The translations under genes and the position numbers were made by a program. DNA of 64,000 nt from Paenibacillus borealis (lineage in GTDB: Bacteria > Bacillota > Bacilli > Paenibacillales > Paenibacillaceae): positions 5,208,001 to 5,272,000 of the forward strand of contig NZ_CP009285.1 of the NCBI RefSeq assembly GCF_000758665.1. The letters run 5' to 3'. Shown piece after piece: positions 52,559 through 60,825 of this stretch. Positions within the stretch are counted from its first letter, which is position 1. Every line of letters begins with the position of its first letter. The notes under the pieces are model-generated. The model did no database searches. It had not been told where the DNA came from and saw nothing but the letters and a program-made list of their open reading frames with translations.

Positions 52559-52738
52559 AAATCCTGCACACTGTACAACTTTTCCCTCATGATCTTGGCC
52601 TTAATCCGAAAATGTTGTATTAAAGGCAACAATCCGCCTTCTCCAAACGGCTTAGCAGCAAAATTCTTGTACTCCATACAACAATCTTCCCGAATACACT
52701 GGTTTATAGAAAATCAAGTTGTAATATGTACAACATTT
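52559..52738 (-). repeat. 180-bp dispersed intergenic element, copy 3
   Basis: Third copy of the element at 3991-4170 and 11050-11229. In this copy the first and last 21 bases match as inverted repeats at 15 of 21 positions, which suggests terminal inverted repeats. The internal TTGTA-N5-TACAA hairpin is kept. It lies between convergent yitT and ypjB, after the ypjB terminator, in the orientation of ypjB. Confidence 0.8.
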
Positions 52739-52771
52739 TACTTACTCATTAATTGCAGTTTCAGATGTACT

Positions 52772-52815
52772 AAAAAAGCTCCCTTCATCCGCATCAGCGG
52801 GAAGAGAGCTTTTTA
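52772..52815. terminator. Bidirectional terminator between yitT and ypjB
   Basis: AAAAAAGCTC at one end and GAGCTTTTT at the other flank a stem with CTTC/GAAG and CCGC/GCGG around ATCA. T tracts exist on both strands. It serves ypjB; it could also stop yitT transcription after the repeat. Confidence 0.88.
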
Positions 52816-52877
52816 AAGTTTAAAAGATTCAAATGCCTAAAGGGAAGACCAGCTTCAGCGAATGTTTCCCTCCCAGC

Positions 52878-53777
52878 CTATACAGCCTTCCACTCCCCGT
52901 TCTGGCCCCGGTACTTGCGGTAGGCGGCGTAGGCCAGCACGGTAAGGATGAACGCACCTGCCAGCAGCCCCCAGGTTCCGTACTGCTGCGGAGCGAGCGG
53001 CAGTGACAACGCCGGCTCATCGCGCTCTTTACCGAACATGACCCGGGCTGCATCCTGCCCGTAGGACACAATCTCCAGCAGCCGGGCCCGTTCCACCGGC
53101 TGTGCGGAGGTGGCGGTTCCCTGTGCATAAGAGATCCAGGAATCAAACGTATTCACGGCCTCTGGCGGCCGGGAGATGATTACCGCCGGACGGATATTAT
53201 TGTACCGGCTCTGCAGTCTGGCCAGAGCGGCCTTCCAGCTCTTCAGATCATTAGCGGCAGCGCTTTGCTCCATATCATTCAGATCCTCGCGGACCAGCTT
53301 GTAATACTGCAGCCACATCGGCTGCCGCGGGTGGTTCAGACTGTTCGCGGCGAGCCGGAGCCTGGCTGCGGCTGCTTCCCACCGCTGCGGGGAAGGCTCT
53401 ACAGCCGCTACTGCAGACTTCATATCCATAATCACTGTGGACAATGCATTGATTCCTTCCACCGATGTTAATCCTTCGAAGGAAGAAGAGATGAAGATCT
53501 GCGAGACCGCCTCACTCTCCTGCCTTGCCTTGACCACATCCCCTTCAAGCACATAAGCATATAAGGCTTCCGCTGCCTGCTCCAGCCGCTGTGCCCCGCT
53601 TCTGCCGGTGAGGGCAGCGGGGTCACTAACGGCGACTCCTGTTGCCTCTATGTATGCTTCAGTTCCGGAATTCGCATCAGCAGCTTCTGCTTCCGCCAGA
53701 ACTCTTCCTCCATGAATACCGGCCAGCAGCAAGCACAGCACAATCCCTGACAGTATGAACATTCTCCTGCGCGGCAT
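52878..53777 (-). CDS. ypjB: Sporulation-type membrane protein YpjB
   Basis: A 299-residue protein with a signal-like hydrophobic segment (MFILSGIVLCLLLAGIHGGR, about residues 6-25), a helical outside domain (about 45-250; RLEQAAEALYAYVLEGDVVK, NSLNHPRQPMWLQYYKLVRE) and a C-terminal membrane helix (WGLLAGAFILTVLAYAAYRK, about 272-291) with a basic tail. It corresponds in position and shape to B. subtilis YpjB, annotated as a sporulation protein, whose role is not known. The ATG at 53777 follows GGTGGGAGGGATGTCTC. It lies 55 bases after ypjA. Confidence 0.85.
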   Translation of the reverse strand: MPRRRMFILSGIVLCLLLAGIHGGRVLAEAEAADANSGTEAYIEATGVAVSDPAALTGRSGAQRLEQAAEALYAYVLEGDVVKARQESEAVSQIFISSSFEGLTSVEGINALSTVIMDMKSAVAAVEPSPQRWEAAAARLRLAANSLNHPRQPMWLQYYKLVREDLNDMEQSAAANDLKSWKAALARLQSRYNNIRPAVIISRPPEAVNTFDSWISYAQGTATSAQPVERARLLEIVSYGQDAARVMFGKERDEPALSLPLAPQQYGTWGLLAGAFILTVLAYAAYRKYRGQNGEWKAV

Positions 53778-53832
53778 GAGACATCCCTCCCACCTTAATG
53801 TATGGCGGAGGGACAAGAGTTAGAACAGCCTG

Positions 53833-54480
53833 TCAGTGCCTGTCAGCAGATTTGGCGGGAAGAGCTGGACGCCTTGTTCTGCCGCCGAATAACCACGCCG
53901 CAGCTGTGCTGAACAACGTAAGACCCATAGTGAAATACTGTACGGCACTGATATCATCATCCAGCACTGAAGGCAGCCACGGAAATACGCCCTCAGAATA
54001 ATCGACCATATCATTCGCGAAAGTCCATAACAGCGCAACGGGCAGCATTCTGCGGAACGAGAAGAAACGGGCATAGATTAACGCTTCAACTGCCATCCCG
54101 GTATGGGATATCATCAGCATCCAGTCTTTCCAGGTGACCGTATCGCCCTGATAACCGCCGGCAACAATCATGCTGACTGCCCAGATGCCGTATTTCACCG
54201 ATGTAACTACAGCCAGTGCCTCGATCAGCTGGCGCACCAAAGTTCCGGTAAGTCCCTTAGGCGGATATAGCAGCAGCAATAATGAAGCAGTAAAGAACAG
54301 GCTGGCCGTAGGACTGTCCGGAACAAAAGGAAGCAGCCAGTGCGGATAATTATCAGCGGTAAACGCCAGCTGATTGCCATACCACATGTATCCGTAAACC
54401 GTACCCAGAAGATTCACGATGAACAGCAGCCAAATGATCCTTCTGTCCCTGAATAATCTGTCAAACCAATGAACCGGCAT
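53833..54480 (-). CDS. ypjA: DUF1405 membrane protein YpjA
   Basis: A 215-residue integral membrane protein of the DUF1405 family with about six helices (IIWLLFIVNLLGTVYGYMWY, PTASLFFTASLLLLLYPPKG, YFTMGLTLFSTAAAWLFGGR). In B. subtilis ypjA follows qcrC, as here. The start ATG follows GGGAGGAAGTTGTCTAT. It comes after the qcr terminator, so it has its own promoter or is read through. No function is known. Confidence 0.88.
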   Translation of the reverse strand: MPVHWFDRLFRDRRIIWLLFIVNLLGTVYGYMWYGNQLAFTADNYPHWLLPFVPDSPTASLFFTASLLLLLYPPKGLTGTLVRQLIEALAVVTSVKYGIWAVSMIVAGGYQGDTVTWKDWMLMISHTGMAVEALIYARFFSFRRMLPVALLWTFANDMVDYSEGVFPWLPSVLDDDISAVQYFTMGLTLFSTAAAWLFGGRTRRPALPAKSADRH

Positions 54481-54517
54481 ATAGACAACTTCCTCCCGAC
54501 TGTAGCAGCTTCAATTC

Positions 54518-54558
54518 AAAAAAAGCAAAAACCTGACCGCATGCACGATCAGGTTTGC
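54518..54558 (-). terminator. Intrinsic terminator of qcrABC
   Basis: AAACCTGA (54529-54536) pairs with TCAGGTTT (54549-54556), with further pairs outside; T-rich sequence follows on the minus strand. It lies 13 bases after qcrC. Confidence 0.87.
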
Positions 54559-54570
54559 GTTAATTTTATT

Positions 54571-55446
54571 TTACTGTTCGCTTTTTTGTTTGGCAAGCCA
54601 GCCGGCCAGATCGTCAATATCCTGCTCGGACAGCCCCGCTCCCATCGCGGTCTCGTACATCGGAGGCATTTGTCCTTTACCTTCTTTAATAATAGTAAGA
54701 ATCGCTGCCTTATCATGCTTATCCCCGACCCCGCGCAGCGAAGGCGGACCGCCGGAACCCTTCATATCTACCGCGTGGCAGGATACGCAGGTGGCTTGCT
54801 TATAGAGTGCCATCGCCGGATCATCCTTGTCCACAATGGCAATGTCCTTCGTCTGGACGACACTGGTGGTCGGCAAGCCCGCCGCCCTGTTCTCGGCCGC
54901 TTTCTCCTCACGCTGCACATCCTCCGGAATCTGTCCCGTCTCTGCCATTTCGTGCTTGTATTCCGTCCAGGCGGTGTTGGTCAAGTAAACAATCGCCGCC
55001 AGGGACAGAAACATAAGAGAGGAAGCAATCGGTCTACGGTAGAACCGGCGTTCACGGCCCGTATCCAGAAAAGGGGCCAGAAGCAGCGAGCCAAACGCTA
55101 CACCAGTCACGCCCAGCGTTCCCAGCACGATATAATCTCCCGATGCATAAGGCAGCTTGAGATACTGATAGAGAAACAAAAAGTACCAGTCCGGTATCGG
55201 AATAACCGTCGCTGTCGCATTTGCGGGAAACCCGAGCGGAGCCGGCTCCGATATCGTCAGAACCAGAATACCCACCAGCACCACTACGCCAACCATCCAT
55301 TCCTTAAGCAGAAAGTTAGGTATAAAAGCTTCAGACTTGCCCGGATAGGCCGAATAGTCAGGAGGAGTAATGAACCCGTTGCCCCTGCGGACGCGGGAAT
55401 CCCCTACGAATACCACCTTCTCTTTGGAGTCGTCTTTATGCGCCAT
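54571..55446 (-). CDS. qcrC: Menaquinol-cytochrome c reductase, cytochrome b/c subunit
   Basis: QcrC (291 residues) unites the C-terminal part of cytochrome b with a cytochrome c domain, as is normal in Bacillales bc complexes. The N-terminal part has three membrane helices (VGVVVLVGILVLTISEPAPL, DYIVLGTLGVTGVAFGSLLL, IASSLMFLSLAAIVYLTNTA). The C-terminal part has the covalent heme motif CVSCH (about residue 224) and the axial Met in KGQMPPMYE. It takes electrons from the Rieske protein. The ATG at 55446 follows TAGGAGGAACGGTC. It lies 97 bases after qcrB. Confidence 0.96.
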   Translation of the reverse strand: MAHKDDSKEKVVFVGDSRVRRGNGFITPPDYSAYPGKSEAFIPNFLLKEWMVGVVVLVGILVLTISEPAPLGFPANATATVIPIPDWYFLFLYQYLKLPYASGDYIVLGTLGVTGVAFGSLLLAPFLDTGRERRFYRRPIASSLMFLSLAAIVYLTNTAWTEYKHEMAETGQIPEDVQREEKAAENRAAGLPTTSVVQTKDIAIVDKDDPAMALYKQATCVSCHAVDMKGSGGPPSLRGVGDKHDKAAILTIIKEGKGQMPPMYETAMGAGLSEQDIDDLAGWLAKQKSEQ

Positions 55447-55543
55447 GACCGTTCCTCCTAAAAGTTTTGTGAGCCTCTGCTTCTCGAACCGCTTCATACA
55501 AAACCCGCTTCGGAAGCATACTCTTAAGTTTTGTAAGCTTCAT

Positions 55544-56215
55544 TTACAATGGGCCGGAAATCCCTTGTCTGCGGATCATAATGAAGTGTCCGACCAGCAG
55601 TATAAGCAGGACCGCCGGAAGGAAGAATACATGGAGGGCGAAGAAGCGGGTCAGTGTCTCGGCACCAACAATCGTACCGCCCTGCATCAGCTCCTTCAGC
55701 ACCGGCCCCATAACCGGAACAGAGTTCGCGATCTCCAAGGTAACCTTAGTTGCAAAGTACGCTTTATTGTCCCAAGGCAACAGGTAGCCGGTTAATCCCA
55801 GTCCCAGCATGACGAAGAAAATCAGCATCCCGACTACCCAGTTCATTTCGCGCGGAGCCTTATAGGAGCCGGTGAAGAACACTCGCATTGTATGAAGAAA
55901 CATCATGACAATAACCAGACTCGCCCCCCAGTGGTGCATTCCGCGGACAATCTGGCCGAAGGCGACCTTGGTCTGCAGATATTCCACACTGGCATAGGCA
56001 TTTATGATATCGGGTACATAATACATCGTCAGAAACATGCCTGACAGAATCTGAATGACGGTTATGAAAAAAGTAAGTCCGCCGAAGCAGTATACAAAGG
56101 CTGAGAAGTGATGGGCCGGATTGACATGCTCGGGAACCTCGTGGTCGGCAACATCTCTCCATATCGGCGTAATATCCAGACGTTCATCAATCCAGTTATA
56201 GACATTTTTAAACAT
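55544..56215 (-). CDS. qcrB: Menaquinol-cytochrome c reductase, cytochrome b subunit
   Basis: QcrB (223 residues) is the b6-type cytochrome b of the bc complex. It has four membrane helices with the heme His residues spaced as in b6 (HHFSAFVYCFGGLTFFITVI; RGMHHWGASLVIVMMFLHTM; TRFFALHVFFLPAVLLILLV) and a conserved Cys near the N-terminus region of helix 1 (VYCFGG), where heme ci binds in the family (the ligand is at another site in some members). GGAGGCGTGAATCCG precedes the ATG at 56215; a GTG three codons earlier is too near that site. It starts 5 bases after qcrA. Confidence 0.95.
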   Translation of the reverse strand: MFKNVYNWIDERLDITPIWRDVADHEVPEHVNPAHHFSAFVYCFGGLTFFITVIQILSGMFLTMYYVPDIINAYASVEYLQTKVAFGQIVRGMHHWGASLVIVMMFLHTMRVFFTGSYKAPREMNWVVGMLIFFVMLGLGLTGYLLPWDNKAYFATKVTLEIANSVPVMGPVLKELMQGGTIVGAETLTRFFALHVFFLPAVLLILLVGHFIMIRRQGISGPL

Positions 56216-56220
56216 CGGAT

Positions 56221-56775
56221 TCACGCCTCCTTATTAGCTTCAGTATTTGGAACGATGTCACCCAGATACACCCAGCCTCCGTCAATCTTGGTGGTGTACT
56301 GATCCAGCGGCTTCGGGGCAACCGCCAGATTCTTGCCCAGCTTCGTATAACGCGCCCCGTGGCAAGGGCAGTGATATTCATCCGGAAAAGCCTTGTCATT
56401 GTTCCACCCTACCGTACAGCCAAGGTGCTTGCAGACGGGTGAAAGCGCATAAATTTGTCCGCTCTCATCTTTCCGGATCCACGCCGTCAGCGTCGCTGTA
56501 CTGGCATACCATCCGTCCTGCTGCGGCAGTTCAAAGGTGAACTCCTGTGGCACATCCGTAATTTTGGAAGTTTCGGCTACCTTGATAAAGTCTCCTTCGC
56601 CTTTTTTATGTAATATCGGGTCTACGGCAAAACGAATCATCGGCAGAATGGCTCCGGCTCCCATAAAAGCAGTGGCACCGCCTAGTGTGTAGGCCAAAAA
56701 CTGTCTACGCGATATATCCTTCTTTTGGGGCTTTTCTTGCGGAAGCGGTTCCTGTTCTTCATTAAGGCTGCTCAT
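56221..56775 (-). CDS. qcrA: Menaquinol-cytochrome c reductase, Rieske iron-sulfur subunit
   Basis: QcrA (184 residues) is the Rieske protein. A twin-arginine signal-anchor is seen in DISRRQFLAYTLGGATAFMG (about residues 20-39). The 2Fe-2S cluster is held by CKHLGC (about 114-119) and CPCHG (about 136-140). It passes electrons from menaquinol to cytochrome c. AAAGGGGGTTACACACAGT precedes the ATG. A strong promoter 120 bases upstream drives qcrABC. Confidence 0.96.
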   Translation of the reverse strand: MSSLNEEQEPLPQEKPQKKDISRRQFLAYTLGGATAFMGAGAILPMIRFAVDPILHKKGEGDFIKVAETSKITDVPQEFTFELPQQDGWYASTATLTAWIRKDESGQIYALSPVCKHLGCTVGWNNDKAFPDEYHCPCHGARYTKLGKNLAVAPKPLDQYTTKIDGGWVYLGDIVPNTEANKEA

Positions 56776-56894
56776 ACTGTGTGTAACCCCCTTTTCAAAA
56801 TTTGAGAAGGCACCTGCAGAGTCCGTTCATAGGCATTTCTGGGAATAAATTCGTTTTCAATGAAAAATATCACATGACATATAAGTTCACCCTA

Positions 56895-56923
56895 ATCATA
56901 GCTTAGGCACCAAAACCCGTCAA
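56895..56923 (-). promoter_or_regulatory. Sigma-A promoter of qcrABC
   Basis: TTGACG (56918-56923) and TATGAT (56895-56900) on the minus strand are 17 bases apart. Just upstream are TGTCACAATT and TGTGACGAA-type half sites that could bind Rex, ResD or a similar factor, but no full dyad is present. Confidence 0.75.
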
Positions 56924-56996
56924 GAATATTGTCTAAATTGTGACAGGCATTTATTGCTGAATTCATAATAATTGTTGATTTTTCGTCACATTTAAC

Positions 56997-57422
56997 TCAT
57001 TTTCCATTCAACCACAATCTTTGGATTTCATCCCGTACACGGGAGCTTACAGAAGCATCAGAATCCCCCTTCAATCCAGGCAGGCAAAGGAGTAAATCGC
57101 TTTCATAAACCTTCTCCTCCAAAAGCGCCTCATTCGCAGATAACACGATGGCATACTGGAAACCAATGGATTTGACTTTTCGGCAGAGACCATTCAATAA
57201 GGCTATACTTTCAGCTCCCCCATACTGTACAGCCGGATAGGTCACCACCCGTCCCTGAAAAGGCTTCTCGACTAAATCGAGGAAATCCCGCTGCCGCTCC
57301 AGCGCTGCTACGGTCTCCGGAGGCGTCTCCGTGCCTTGAAGCCCTGTATACGGAATGACACAGGTATCATAGAAATGTCCATCCGCTTCCCAGGTCTTAC
57401 GGTCAAAATCACTGAATTTCAT
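56997..57422 (-). CDS. DUF2487-family protein (YpiF-like)
   Basis: A 141-residue soluble protein of the DUF2487 family, which in B. subtilis (YpiF) stands directly before qcrA as here. It begins FSDFDRKTWEADGHFYDTCV and has the pattern of an alpha/beta fold (VVTYPAVQYGGAESIALLNG; YAIVLSANEALLEE). The ATG at 57422 was chosen because AAGGGGGCCAGACG lies directly upstream. No function is known. Confidence 0.88.
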   Translation of the reverse strand: MKFSDFDRKTWEADGHFYDTCVIPYTGLQGTETPPETVAALERQRDFLDLVEKPFQGRVVTYPAVQYGGAESIALLNGLCRKVKSIGFQYAIVLSANEALLEEKVYESDLLLCLPGLKGDSDASVSSRVRDEIQRLWLNGK

Positions 57423-57558
57423 CGTCTGGCCCCCTTCTTGCCGCTCAGCAGCTTTAAAAACATCATAAATGTAAAATACCCCCACAAAGTGAGGCTTTAC
57501 CTTCGATGATAACACAGGTACTTTGCGGGAACCCCAAAACATGTAAAATCTTATCATT

Positions 57559-57587
57559 AAAAAAAAGAAATGCGCCAGGCGCATTTC
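57559..57587 (-). terminator. Intrinsic terminator after the IDEAL-domain gene
   Basis: GAAATGCGCC with GGCGCATTTC form a tight hairpin that ends 2 bases before the stop codon at 57589; six or more T follow on the minus strand. Confidence 0.88.
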
Positions 57588-57588
57588 C

Positions 57589-57768
57589 TTATGCCAAACT
57601 TTTCAGTTCTTCAGTCAGATTCCGGAAAGCCGCCTCATCTCCGGCAGCCAGCGCCGTGTCAATCTTCCGGTACAAGATGTCGGTACGACGCTTTCTTAAC
57701 GCTTCATCCCAAACCATTTCTGCAGCAAGCCCCAGCATCACTTCATAAGTAGCCTTCATTTTGTCCAT
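57589..57768 (-). CDS. IDEAL-domain protein (YpiB-related)
   Basis: A 59-residue protein that is almost only an IDEAL domain, named for its sequence. The match is LYRKIDTALAAGDEAAFRNL followed by TEELKSL. In B. subtilis the domain is the C-terminal part of YpiB, next to YpiF and qcrA. The ATG at 57768 was chosen because GGAGGTG lies 7 bases upstream. IDEAL domains are short helical motifs in proteins such as ComK and SpxH-linked partners; the role here is unknown. Confidence 0.82.
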   Translation of the reverse strand: MDKMKATYEVMLGLAAEMVWDEALRKRRTDILYRKIDTALAAGDEAAFRNLTEELKSLA

Positions 57769-57786
57769 TCGATACACCTCCGCTGT

Positions 57787-58293
57787 TTAAGAGTTTCCGT
57801 ATTCCAATGCCTTCTTCACGTAGCTATCACTGGTGCGCGCCATCCTCAGCAGATCCTGTTGCGTCAACTCACGGATCACTTTGGCCGGGGTGCCCAAGGA
57901 GAGCGTGTACGGCGGAATGATTTTGTTTTCGGTTACAATGGAGCCGGCTCCTATTAAAGCATATTCACCAATCTCTGCTCCGTTCAATACAATTGCTCCC
58001 ATTCCGATTAATGTGCCTTTGCCTATCCGGCAGCCGTGGATAATCGCTGAATGGCCGACTGATATATCATCTCCCAGAATCAGCGGTAAACCCTCCGCCA
58101 CATGACCCACTGTTCCATCTTGAATATTGCAGCGCTCTCCGATAATTACCGGAGCCAAATCTCCTCTGAGCACGGCATTGAACCAGACGCTGGACTGTTT
58201 CCCCATTCTTACATCGCCCACCAGCTTAGCGCCTTCCGCCACATAGACTGATTCATCAAGCTGCGGTATGTAACTCCCATAAGCAATCCGCAT
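57787..58293 (-). CDS. Gamma-carbonic anhydrase-like hexapeptide protein
   Basis: A 168-residue left-handed beta-helix protein (PaaY/YrdA type). The hexapeptide repeats carry metal-binding His residues in DISVGHSAIIHGCRIGKGTL (about residues 74-93), and an earlier GERCNIQDGTVGHVAEG. A C-terminal helix closes the structure. Related proteins are zinc- or iron-dependent carbonic anhydrases, though many have no shown activity. It starts 11 bases after the 58305 gene, probably in one transcript, with GGGGGAGAGCG before the ATG. Confidence 0.9.
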   Translation of the reverse strand: MRIAYGSYIPQLDESVYVAEGAKLVGDVRMGKQSSVWFNAVLRGDLAPVIIGERCNIQDGTVGHVAEGLPLILGDDISVGHSAIIHGCRIGKGTLIGMGAIVLNGAEIGEYALIGAGSIVTENKIIPPYTLSLGTPAKVIRELTQQDLLRMARTSDSYVKKALEYGNS

Positions 58294-58304
58294 CGCTCTC
58301 CCCC

Positions 58305-59393
58305 TTACTTAAGCAGCAGCTTCGGCACTGCCGCTTCACTTCCCCAGGGCGTCATCATGACCACCGGTCCTTCGGCACCTTCACCAAGCCTGATCATACC
58401 CAGATGCAGCATCATCCGCAGAATCCGCTGTTCAAGTATGGCAGCGGCATCATCATAATAGAACGGCTTAATCAGCCAGCCCAACCCTTCTGAGAGCGAA
58501 GCCACTGTTACCCATCTGCCTGCACTAAGACTAATCCAATAGACGAGCGACGGCAGGTTTGGAATAGCGCCTTTATACAGTCTTAACCAAAAGGAGAATA
58601 ACTGCATCAGCTTTTCCGATTTCCCTTCCTCCAGAAACTGCCCGCCTGCGGCTGTGAGCTTCAGCCGGTAGCCCTCCTCCGAGATCCAGCGGCGGTGGCG
58701 GGCATAATCATACAGCAGGGCAAATCTCGGCGGATAATGCTCACAGGCCCTGCCGTAGCCGAATCTCCACCCGCCTTTGCCGAGCAGGGGTTCAGCAATT
58801 TGCAAGGCATTCATCACACCCTGCTGATTGCGTTTATAGAGTGCACCTTCCTGGCCAAGCTCAGGCTCGTTCTCCTGTACATAGCGCAGGAAGAGCAGCA
58901 GATCGCCCGCCAGCAGATCGCCCTCCCCCCGGTACATTGCCGGTTCAGGACTGGGAGTAATGCCTTCCTTCAGATGCTCACCCATCCTGTCGCGGAAGCG
59001 GTTCTTCAAATCGAGTGGAACCTGAAATAAATACCTGCTCTGCTGCGATGCACCGGTAAACAGCCAGCCGCCGTTTTTGAACCTGCTGACCATATCGCGG
59101 TAGCTGCCGCTTTTGCCGGAGGGGGTGTCGAAACATGCCTGCCTTGCGGCGGCAAGAAGGTCTTCCAGACTGAAGTGGCTGCGCTCATCAAATAATAACG
59201 TGTTCAGGAACCGCAGTTCCTCGGGTGTACAGCCCCGGATATGAGATTCCATAAACTCACGGCTGCCCAAGGTGATGAGTATACTCTGAATCAAATCATG
59301 TTTGGAATTCCGTTTGCACTCACACTGATAGCGTCCCGCAATGGCGGTAAGCTGACCAATGTCTGCGTAAGTGAGCATATCCGCCAGATTCAT
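58305..59393 (-). CDS. Conserved hypothetical protein, possible winged-helix array
   Basis: A 362-residue soluble protein. It starts with a SAP-like helical region (DMLTYADIGQLTAIAGRYQC, then KHDLIQSILITL, about residues 5-42). The rest looks like several winged-helix modules (FSLEDLLAAARQACFDTP; WISEEGYRLKLTAAGGQFLE; RILRMMLHLGMIRLGEG). This arrangement recalls the helicase-associated XPB/Ssl2 N-terminal domain proteins, but there is no helicase part, and I do not assert the family. AAAAGATGAATCTGG at the start has only a modest ribosome site. It is followed at 12 bases by the carbonic anhydrase-like gene. Confidence 0.7.
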   Translation of the reverse strand: MNLADMLTYADIGQLTAIAGRYQCECKRNSKHDLIQSILITLGSREFMESHIRGCTPEELRFLNTLLFDERSHFSLEDLLAAARQACFDTPSGKSGSYRDMVSRFKNGGWLFTGASQQSRYLFQVPLDLKNRFRDRMGEHLKEGITPSPEPAMYRGEGDLLAGDLLLFLRYVQENEPELGQEGALYKRNQQGVMNALQIAEPLLGKGGWRFGYGRACEHYPPRFALLYDYARHRRWISEEGYRLKLTAAGGQFLEEGKSEKLMQLFSFWLRLYKGAIPNLPSLVYWISLSAGRWVTVASLSEGLGWLIKPFYYDDAAAILEQRILRMMLHLGMIRLGEGAEGPVVMMTPWGSEAAVPKLLLK

Positions 59394-59457
59394 CTTTTAT
59401 CGCCTCACCGTTTTACTACCATTATGGGAAATACAGCCCTTTTTATTCCTTATTACG

Positions 59458-59486
59458 CAAAAAAAATAACCCGAAGGGTCGGGTTA
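59458..59486 (-). terminator. Terminator overlapping the stop of the phosphatase gene
   Basis: TAACCCGAC and GTCGGGTTA-type arms around CCCTTCGGG, followed by eight T on the minus strand. The 5' arm includes the stop codon at 59484. Confidence 0.85.
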
Positions 59487-60071
59487 ACGCTGATTCTGCA
59501 AGATATGACGGGTACAGTTGTACAATAACGGATTCCATTCCTGCTCGTTTTTCTCCAAAATCGTCAGGGAGAGGTTGCCGAGCCGTTCCGAATACTTGTC
59601 TTTGTATAGCGCGGTATACAGCTGTGCAAGAAACCCTCCATGGGAGATAACCAGTACATTCTTGTCCGGATACCGGGCCGAGAGATCCTCAAGGAAAGCA
59701 AGCCCGCGGACCTGAAGCGCCTCATCGCTCTCCTGCCCCAGTGTTAACTGATTCCAGTCTTTGCCCCATTTAGCCTCGCGGGCTGCGGCCGTCATGCCTT
59801 CTACCTGGCCGTAGGCGCGCTCACGGATACGATGATCAGGGTCCAGTAAAGGAATTCCCAGCTTGGCGGCAACAATCTTCCCTGTCTCAGCTGCACGGGA
59901 AAGACTGCTCGTTATGCAGTAGTCCCAGCGGTAGGGCTCCTGCAGAAGCCGGTCACCCAGCATCTCAGCCTGCCTCCGGCCTTCGTCGTTAAGCGGAATG
60001 TCACTTTGTCCCTGAATCTTACCTTCCGCGTTCCAATCCGTCAGCCCGTGGCGTATTAAGCCGATCAGCAT
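59484..60071 (-). CDS. Histidine phosphatase (phosphoglycerate mutase-like)
   Basis: A 195-residue branch of the histidine phosphatase superfamily. The phospho-acceptor His is in IGLIRHGLTDWNAEGKIQGQ (RHG, about residues 5-8), with a second site at VLVISHGGFLAQLYTAL (about 140) and RIRERAYGQVEGM. Such proteins remove phosphate from small sugars or nucleotides (GpmB/CobC/PhoE-like); the substrate cannot be told. GGTGATAGGCT precedes the ATG. It stands alone, with its own terminator. Confidence 0.9.
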   Translation of the reverse strand: MLIGLIRHGLTDWNAEGKIQGQSDIPLNDEGRRQAEMLGDRLLQEPYRWDYCITSSLSRAAETGKIVAAKLGIPLLDPDHRIRERAYGQVEGMTAAAREAKWGKDWNQLTLGQESDEALQVRGLAFLEDLSARYPDKNVLVISHGGFLAQLYTALYKDKYSERLGNLSLTILEKNEQEWNPLLYNCTRHILQNQR

Positions 60072-60193
60072 AGCCTATCACCTTTCCCTTTCATTTATGT
60101 TTGCTTAATAATGTAACACGAATGAAAACAAATGTCTTCTTTTTTAACAAATATGCAAGTCTATTTATCACTTGCAGCACATATGCGGATACG

Positions 60194-60227
60194 AAAAAAG
60201 CCCTCTTCACTATACAAGTAAAGGGGC
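60194..60227 (-). terminator. Intrinsic terminator of the sigma/anti-sigma operon
   Basis: GCCC/GGGC ends with ACTTG-type inner pairs around ATACA, followed by six T on the minus strand; it begins 3 bases after the anti-sigma stop. Confidence 0.82.
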
Positions 60228-60229
60228 CT

Positions 60230-60820
60230 TCATTGTCTGCGGTAACGGTTCAGGCGTACCAGCAGGAAGATAGACAACCCGACGCCGAGCGTCGACAACA
60301 CCATCCAGTATTGCGGGTGGGAGGGGCCCATATTGGCTACAAGCGGTTCAATAATACCGCCTTCCGACTCAACCGGATAAGAAGATGACCAATCCAGCGT
60401 CAGTCCTGCCACACCTGTTTCTACTATCCCGCTCTGTGCTGCAGTGGTATTCAAGGGTGTTTTGAACATCGTGAAATATAAAAAGCTGGAGATGAACACC
60501 GCCAGAAAACAGGCAATCCACAGGCTCAGCCGGCGGCGGAATACAGCGGAGCTGCCCGCAGATTTGCCGTCCCCGGGCATAAGCCAGGGGCTTTCCAGAT
60601 AGATCCGCTCCATAACCTTAAGGTTAATCGCTTCTGCACGCTCATCACTCACTTCAAATCTTGAGTCCTGCATAAGCTCGCTAGTCTCCTGCCACAATGC
60701 CCATTCGGCACTGCAGAAGGAACAAGTCGCGATATGTTTTTCCAGTCTAATCCGTCTGGGATCCGTGGGGGGAGCGTCCCACAAGAGCGGAATGGAATCC
60801 TGCGCTTCCCTGCAATTCAT
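60230..60820 (-). CDS. Zinc-finger (zf-HC2) anti-sigma factor
   Basis: A 196-residue membrane protein with an N-terminal cytoplasmic anti-sigma domain (MNCREAQDSIPLLWDA; HIATCSFCSAEW, the HxxxCxxC zinc motif, about residues 29-36). Two membrane helices follow (LSLWIACFLAVFISSFLYFT, about 94-113; MVLSTLGVGLSIFLLVRLN, about 172-190), with about 55 residues outside between them. It starts 5 bases after the sigma gene and very probably binds and inhibits it until a membrane signal acts. The outside loop carries no known domain. AGGGTGTAAGGCC precedes the ATG. Confidence 0.9.
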   Translation of the reverse strand: MNCREAQDSIPLLWDAPPTDPRRIRLEKHIATCSFCSAEWALWQETSELMQDSRFEVSDERAEAINLKVMERIYLESPWLMPGDGKSAGSSAVFRRRLSLWIACFLAVFISSFLYFTMFKTPLNTTAAQSGIVETGVAGLTLDWSSSYPVESEGGIIEPLVANMGPSHPQYWMVLSTLGVGLSIFLLVRLNRYRRQ

Positions 60821-60825
60821 TGGCC

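Noticed and set aside
3991..52738. CRISPR array suggested by repeated segments
   Set aside because: The repeats are 180 bp, far apart, in both orientations, with no short regular spacers and no cas genes.
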